Origin: RGIG8775 sp045128735
GTDB taxonomy: Bacteria > Bacillota > Clostridia > Oscillospirales > CAG-272
NCBI GenBank assembly: GCA_045128735.1
Contig: JBGVRT010000005.1
Span: 1-64,000 of the forward strand
Reading direction: 5' to 3'
DNA length: 64,000 nt
Positions within the stretch are counted from its first letter, which is position 1. Each line of letters starts with the position of its first letter. A program made the translations under genes and the position numbers. The notes beneath the pieces were generated by a model, which worked only from the letters and a program-made list of their open reading frames with translations, had not been told where the DNA came from and searched no databases. Of the stretch, positions 61,005 to 64,000 are shown piece by piece.

Positions 61005-61052
61005 TAAAAAAAGAAGGCTACCCTTACCGCAAATGCGATAAAGGTAGCCTTC
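61005..61052 (-). terminator. minus-strand terminator
   Basis: GAAGGCTACC (61013-61022) and GGTAGCCTTC (61043-61052) form the stem; on the minus strand it is followed by seven T. It ends the minus-strand unit that enters from the right edge. Confidence 0.85.
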
Positions 61053-61073
61053 CGTGCTATAAGCACCGCTTTT

Positions 61074-62093
61074 TCAGCTGATCTTCATTTCCAACTGCTC
61101 AATAGCCTCCTCCATAGAGAGAATGGGCAGTCTTTTTGCCGTACACATACAGAAAGGAATTTGCTCACCGTTATCATCACAAGCATAGCTGTGTTCAGAT
61201 TCCACGGCGGCGTCAATATCCTTGAGATAGATATACACCTTGCTTTCCTTGTCGATCAAATAAGTGGATTCGGAGAATATCTCGCAACCGTTTGTTATGA
61301 GGTGTGCTCCTTCAGGCAGATCCATCAACATTTTCTGCTTTGTGCCTGTATCCATTATAGAAAGATCCATAGGTCTCCAGTTTCCAAACAAGGAAAGCTG
61401 TGAGCTGCTCTCTTTCCTCTTTATGTAGTCAAAATGCTCTGTATCCGTCTGTACCATAAGCAGGATTCTGCGGATATTGTTTTCGACAGCCTGCAAATCA
61501 ATGTACTCGTGTTGCCTGTGCTCGTTGAAGTAACCGGCACTGATGTTGACCGCCGCTGTTTTAAGGCGCGGAGCAACGACAGAAATATCGCTGAAGGTGC
61601 CGAATTTTTCCTCGAAACCGAAGCTTGTTATATACTCGGTAAACTCGTGATTGTCACAACGGTAGAACACAGCATCGTTGTCACCACGTCTGTCCATTTC
61701 TACGATATAATTGACCTCCGGCTTGATTTTACTTCCCGCAAACTCATTTGCTCCTCGGCCGCCGATCTCTTCATCCTCACAGAATAGCACGTGGCATTTG
61801 GCTTCCTTGATGATTTGCAGTATCATAAAAACACCGCATCTATCATCACCGCCAATTCCTTGAGGGGACATCATATAGCGACCGTCCTCGGAGATACAGA
61901 TAATATCAGGCTTTGCCTTATGCACGGTATCAAGATGTGCCACAAGAAGCACGGGGATCTCTCCCTCCGCATAAAGATAACCTCTTTTGTTGACGGTAGG
62001 ATACCCCATTTCCTGTAAAGCGGTCTCCAAATAGCTCTTGAGCTCTCGTTGGCTCATACGTAGTATGAACTGAAATTTGGTCAAATTATCCAT
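61074..62093 (-). CDS. M20/M28-like zinc peptidase
   Basis: A 339-residue protein with the metal-binding motifs of co-catalytic zinc peptidases: LVAHLDTVHKA, GIGGDDRCGV, LFCEDEEIGGRGANEF and IVEMDRRGDND. The C-terminal 100 residues form an extra domain (LPEGAHLITNGCEIF; DIDAAVESEHSY). No signal peptide, so cytoplasmic. An unusual passenger for a conjugative element. Its ATG overlaps the upstream gene's stop by one to three bases. Confidence 0.75.
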   Translation of the reverse strand: MDNLTKFQFILRMSQRELKSYLETALQEMGYPTVNKRGYLYAEGEIPVLLVAHLDTVHKAKPDIICISEDGRYMMSPQGIGGDDRCGVFMILQIIKEAKCHVLFCEDEEIGGRGANEFAGSKIKPEVNYIVEMDRRGDNDAVFYRCDNHEFTEYITSFGFEEKFGTFSDISVVAPRLKTAAVNISAGYFNEHRQHEYIDLQAVENNIRRILLMVQTDTEHFDYIKRKESSSQLSLFGNWRPMDLSIMDTGTKQKMLMDLPEGAHLITNGCEIFSESTYLIDKESKVYIYLKDIDAAVESEHSYACDDNGEQIPFCMCTAKRLPILSMEEAIEQLEMKIS

Positions 62094-63433
62094 CAGAACA
62101 CCCCACTTGTCGTATGCTGAATAGCAGCACGTTGGCAGAGCGAATTTCCGATGATACCGCAAATTCCCTTAACACTGCAAGCAAAGCAAGGCTCGGTAGA
62201 AGCATTGTAGCAATCAAGGCATACCTCGATCATATTGCCCCTGCGGTCAAATGCGGGATACATAGTATCTCTCGTAACTCTTCCGCAAGCCGAGCAAATA
62301 TGAAGACAGGCGTGACAGTGATATGCCTCGGCATCGTATCTTGCTTGATTTATCGGAACCGTTCTTCCGCAATCTGTGCAGACGACCGTATCCGCGCAAT
62401 TACACTTGATACTTCTGCGAGGACTAAATAAGCTGCCGCAGCATACGCAGATCGGCTTAGCACCGATCACCATATGCGAAATATGCTCTGTGCCTTTGAT
62501 AAATGAAAGGTTGCCATAATAGTCATAGTCGGCATACTGAGCACTCTCTTCTGCCGATTCACAGCAATCGACCTCATTTCTCTTGCTCTTTAACACCCAA
62601 AGATTAGGAACGCCAAGACAGGTTGCCAATATCTTGTGTACGATTTCGCGGTTTTGTGTGATAACGTCTGCGACCTCGCCGGGATATAGTCTTGACTGAT
62701 ACAGGCAATTTTCTTTATAGAAGAACAACTGCCGTGTTCGTCTTGGGGCACGGTAATAGTGATCTGTAACATCCGGATCGACCGTAAAGAATATCATCGT
62801 TACATCATCGATCATATACGAAAGCGTTCCACCTTGATAACTGCCGTCATTTAGATTGTGGCAGGAGGTCCAAGAATTGTCTTTGTTGGACATTTCAAGG
62901 AAGTCACAAGGATGTACCGACAGTACCGCTGTTTTCGCAATCTGCAAAGGATTTAGGGCATCAGAGAGCGAAGCGTATATGTTGTTGTATGACGCATGAG
63001 CTTCTAAACCAAACTTTCGGCAAAGTTTTCCGATGATACGGCTTGTTTTTTGCCCTGTGGCACATTTGATGCCACCCGTCTGTCTGATAATCTCAAGCCT
63101 ACTTTCGCTGAGCGTATCACTATACTCTCCAATTGCTGCATTGAATGCTGTATAAAAAGCATTTCTATTTTCTACGGGGATCACCTCATCGGCAAGTGTC
63201 AGCAGATTAAAGGCTATTTCATCAACAACATCTCTTTCGATACCTCTGCCTTCCTTAAATTCAAGAACAACAGCCTTTGCTTCCTCATTCCAATTAGGAT
63301 GCCTTCGCAATAGCTCAATCAACGGAGTTTTTGCATTTAACCAAGCGTTAAGGTTGGCGAGCACACCTTCCTCGCTGAAGGATTTTTCGTACTTATACAT
63401 TACCTCGTAAAAGGCTTTTTTTAATTCTTCCAT
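62093..63433 (-). CDS. large zinc-ribbon protein of unknown function
   Basis: A 446-residue protein. The N-terminal half is helical; the centre has SVHPCDFLEMSNKDNSWTSC and a GGTLSYMIDDVTMIFFTVD core that I have seen in phage and ICE proteins of unknown role. The last 120 residues hold about sixteen cysteines in CxxC pairs (CVCCGSLF; CTDCGRTV; CSACGRV; CLDCYN), forming several zinc ribbons. AAAGGA lies before the ATG. Confidence 0.6.
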   Translation of the reverse strand: MEELKKAFYEVMYKYEKSFSEEGVLANLNAWLNAKTPLIELLRRHPNWNEEAKAVVLEFKEGRGIERDVVDEIAFNLLTLADEVIPVENRNAFYTAFNAAIGEYSDTLSESRLEIIRQTGGIKCATGQKTSRIIGKLCRKFGLEAHASYNNIYASLSDALNPLQIAKTAVLSVHPCDFLEMSNKDNSWTSCHNLNDGSYQGGTLSYMIDDVTMIFFTVDPDVTDHYYRAPRRTRQLFFYKENCLYQSRLYPGEVADVITQNREIVHKILATCLGVPNLWVLKSKRNEVDCCESAEESAQYADYDYYGNLSFIKGTEHISHMVIGAKPICVCCGSLFSPRRSIKCNCADTVVCTDCGRTVPINQARYDAEAYHCHACLHICSACGRVTRDTMYPAFDRRGNMIEVCLDCYNASTEPCFACSVKGICGIIGNSLCQRAAIQHTTSGVF

Positions 63434-63489
63434 ATTTTGTTCCTTTCGTTTTTTTGAAAGGGAGAAGCATTGCCTCTCCCTCGTTAGTC

Positions 63490-63849
63490 TTACCATATTG
63501 AATATTGAGTATTTCGTACCTTGTCAGCCGAAGCTCTATAAATTTCAAGCAGTTCGGTGTCTTGCACATCGAGATCAATCACCTCAGCGGCGATATCCTC
63601 GTTATAAGAATATACGCCGATTACTTGACCTCCCTCAACGATTACGGTAATATCGTCGGTAACGGGTACTCGGTATCCAATGTCGTAAAGATATGCAGCA
63701 ATAGCTACGTTTAACATTCCTTCGCGGGATATATCTCCCATAGCGAAATCCGAGAGATCATATTTCTCCCATCCTGCTCTCGCGTGGTTTACGCATTTTG
63801 CCAGAGTTAAAATCTCTTTTCGCCTTTCAGTGTCTTTTTCATTCGTCAC
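63490..63849 (-). CDS. unknown small protein
   Basis: A 119-residue acidic protein starting at GTG (AAAGGAG 11 bases upstream), overlapping the stop of the upstream gene (GTGA). Contains REGMLNVAIAAYLYDIGYRVP and EDIAAEVIDLD. Family not recognised. Confidence 0.5.
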   Translation of the reverse strand: MTNEKDTERRKEILTLAKCVNHARAGWEKYDLSDFAMGDISREGMLNVAIAAYLYDIGYRVPVTDDITVIVEGGQVIGVYSYNEDIAAEVIDLDVQDTELLEIYRASADKVRNTQYSIW

Positions 63850-64000
63850 GCGGCTTCACACTCCTTTCTTTGCTCGGCACCTTTGCCGAAATTTAGCTCA
63901 TAGACGATGGCACTGATAGCGGCATCATCGTCCCATTTTGCCGTTGCAGTTTCTCTTGTGGGTCCTGCACCGTAATGAACGGATACCACGCCATTATGAA
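63846..64000 (-). CDS. C-terminal part of a gene cut by the window edge
   Basis: The minus strand is open from the edge to a TGA at 63848-63846, giving about 51 residues (VSVHYGAGPTRETATAKWDD; AISAIVYELNFGKGAEQRKE). The stop overlaps the next start. Too short to assign. Confidence 0.5.
   Translation of the reverse strand, partial: HNGVVSVHYGAGPTRETATAKWDDDAAISAIVYELNFGKGAEQRKECEAA

Overview
The window looks like a piece of a large conjugative element (ICE or conjugative plasmid) from a low-GC Gram-positive anaerobe, most likely a gut-type Clostridia. The support is: strong AGGAGG ribosome binding sites, TTGACA/TATAAT promoters often preceded by TGTGG, PrgI/VirB4/VirD4 proteins of the Gram-positive conjugation type, many small accessory families that I know mainly from Clostridial mobile elements, and SipW/TasA-type surface proteins. 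No relaxase, ribosomal gene, tRNA or complete housekeeping operon is visible, so integrated versus plasmid state cannot be decided. Family names with DUF numbers are from memory, not from a search.

Layout. 1-637 is gene-poor. 638-2604 holds a small excisionase-like HTH protein and two regulators. A strong promoter at 2655 then starts a long co-directional block to about 26.2 kb: VirB2/VirB6-like membrane proteins, a complete Tad/Flp-type pilus module (three tandem small pilins, prepilin peptidase, RcpC/CpaB, TadZ-like, TadA, TadB, TadC, two minor pilins, and a 1318-residue InlB-repeat adhesin), then PrgI, VirB4, VirD4 and accessory proteins. The pilus module lies inside the conjugation operon. 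26.3-28.5 kb holds small accessory genes. 28.5-41.3 kb is DNA metabolism: a DUF4143 ATPase behind four 23-bp-spaced repeats, SSB, DUF932, a sigma-like factor, a methyltransferase-helicase fusion, a DUF5131 protein, and small proteins. 41.4-42.7 kb has a divergent XRE regulator and a SLOG protein.

42.8-58.3 kb is a surface-fibre module. A XerC-like tyrosine recombinase is followed by a promoter bracketed by inverted copies of one 18-bp palindromic sequence. The promoter points at an operon with a TetR regulator, a zinc ribbon, an 871-residue repeat protein, a camelysin/TasA-like protein and a SipW signal peptidase. Four secreted proteins with SipW-type leaders follow, and three of them are separated by a conserved double hairpin. 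Two AP2-domain proteins come next; one carries an integrase core-binding domain without a catalytic domain. 59.9-61.0 kb is a Tn916-like sigma/HTH pair behind a long leader. 61.0-64.0 kb has four minus-strand accessory genes, the last cut by the window edge.

Three themes deserve attention: the possible invertible promoter controlling surface fibres; intrinsic terminators placed in leaders or between co-directional genes (at least eight), which suggests read-through or antitermination control; and three genes (VirB6-like, a minor pilin, VirD4) where homology and the ribosome binding site point to AUC/AUU/AUA rather than AUG starts.
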